From contig CAWKAA010000007.1 of the NCBI GenBank assembly GCA_963847515.1, forward strand, positions 2,108,001 to 2,172,000: DNA of 64,000 nt. Reading direction: 5' to 3'. This stretch comes from QHXW01 sp963847515. GTDB taxonomy: Bacteria; Acidobacteriota; Terriglobia; Bryobacterales; Bryobacteraceae. The notes beneath the pieces were generated by a model that made no database searches, was not told where the DNA came from, and saw only the letters and a list, made by a program, of their open reading frames with translations. The position numbers were made by a program, and so were the translations under genes. Shown here one piece after another: positions 63,537 to 64,000 of the stretch (position 1 is the stretch's first letter; each line of letters begins with the position of its first letter).

Positions 63537-64000
63537 ATGGGCGTCACCGGGTCTCCTCGTCCAGTCATCCAAGTTTCAGGCATCCGCAAGACGTACGGGA
63601 CTACCGTGGCTGTCTCCGACGTTTCGTTTGAAGTCAGCGAAGGCGAAGTGTTTGGCTTGATCGGTCCGAACGGCGCCGGGAAGACAACCACGATGGAGTG
63701 CGTCGAAGGAGTGCGCAGGCCGGACCGAGGCGATATCTCGATCCTGGGCTTGGATCCGTTCCGCGACGTGTATCAGGTGCAGAACCGGATTGGAGTGCAA
63801 CTCCAACAGGCGCAGCTCCAGAAGAGAATCAAGGTGTGGGAGGCTTTGGATCTTTGGGCGTCGCTCTACACGAAGTCGGTAGGCGCCGCCCGGCTGCTCG
63901 AACAACTCGGCCTTGCCGACAAACGGAACGCTTGGTTCATGACCCTCTCGGGCGGGCAGAAACAGCGGCTGTTCATCGCCCTGGCGTTGATCAACGATCC
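63537..64000 (+). CDS. ABC transporter ATP-binding protein, 3'-truncated by window edge
   Basis: From ATG 63537 the frame encodes a Walker A GLIGPNGAGKTTTMECVEGV, a Q-loop region (IGVQLQQAQLQKRIKVWEAL) and the ABC signature TLSGGQKQRLFIALALINDP; Walker B lies at the window end. The pattern and the YGTTVAVSDVSFEVSEGEVF start are those of DrrA/NatA-type exporters (drug, antibiotic or polysaccharide). Its membrane partner presumably follows outside. About 170 bp upstream of the start carry no gene. Confidence 0.85.
   Translation, partial: MGVTGSPRPVIQVSGIRKTYGTTVAVSDVSFEVSEGEVFGLIGPNGAGKTTTMECVEGVRRPDRGDISILGLDPFRDVYQVQNRIGVQLQQAQLQKRIKVWEALDLWASLYTKSVGAARLLEQLGLADKRNAWFMTLSGGQKQRLFIALALIND

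Overview
The window looks like a chromosomal segment from an Acidobacteriota species, probably of the Solibacteres/Bryobacterales type. This is inferred from gene content: an Oar-like TonB receptor with an N-terminal carboxypeptidase-type domain, two FG-GAP/ASPIC-UnbV (CRTAC1) proteins, large TPR proteins, ADOP-type ABC permeases, a PEP-CTERM-like protein and an NAQKSTGP-type hypothetical. No ribosomal RNA is present, so the assignment rests on protein families only.

Layout. 0-1.9 kb: the 3' part of citramalate synthase, then an antitoxin gene whose ParE-like partner is broken by a palindromic repeat. 1.9-11.8 kb: a CRTAC1 protein divergent from an Oar-like TonB receptor, followed by a Tat-exported CRTAC1/TPR fusion and a translationally coupled TPR protein; this looks like one outer-membrane/periplasmic module. 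11.8-14 kb: a phytanoyl-CoA-dioxygenase-like gene between two diverged copies of the end of the TPR gene, a DUF433 gene with a nonsense codon, a secreted protein and an ADOP permease remnant. 14-18.3 kb: DUF302 and YidH-like genes, an alpha/beta hydrolase, and a retron-type reverse transcriptase preceded by about 250 nt of hairpin-rich non-coding DNA (candidate msr-msd). 18.3-22.3 kb: LysR/SDR pair, two gene remnants, and an L,D-transpeptidase/M23 peptidase pair. 22.4-35 kb: a 1076-aa TPR membrane protein, tRNA-Pro(TGG) with a small island-like stretch (metallothionein, resolvase scrap), a giant secreted repeat protein, a YncE-like propeller, and a kdgK/gnd sugar-acid pair. 35-50.4 kb: a UroD-like protein, a zinc-ribbon/DUF4870 membrane protein, a broken YcaQ-like glycosylase, a four-gene MdtABC/OprM-type RND efflux operon, and a hutU-hutI-hutG histidine-degradation operon.

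50.4-64 kb is accessory and unstable. An intact IS481-family element interrupts a PEP-CTERM-like gene with a 7-bp target duplication. Then come an ADOP permease, a YpfJ-like metallopeptidase, and a 3.7-kb stretch of gene fragments (58.2-61.9 kb) dominated by REP-associated tyrosine transposase (RAYT) pieces and tandem short repeats. An amino acid permease with a premature stop and the start of an ABC ATPase close the window.

The best candidates for an undescribed system are the retron (RT of the myxobacterial style, motif VTG replaced by LAG, no recognisable effector beside it) and the RAYT/REP mosaic, in which two RAYT lineages appear to have separate repeat families. All family assignments come from reading motifs by eye; no database search was run.
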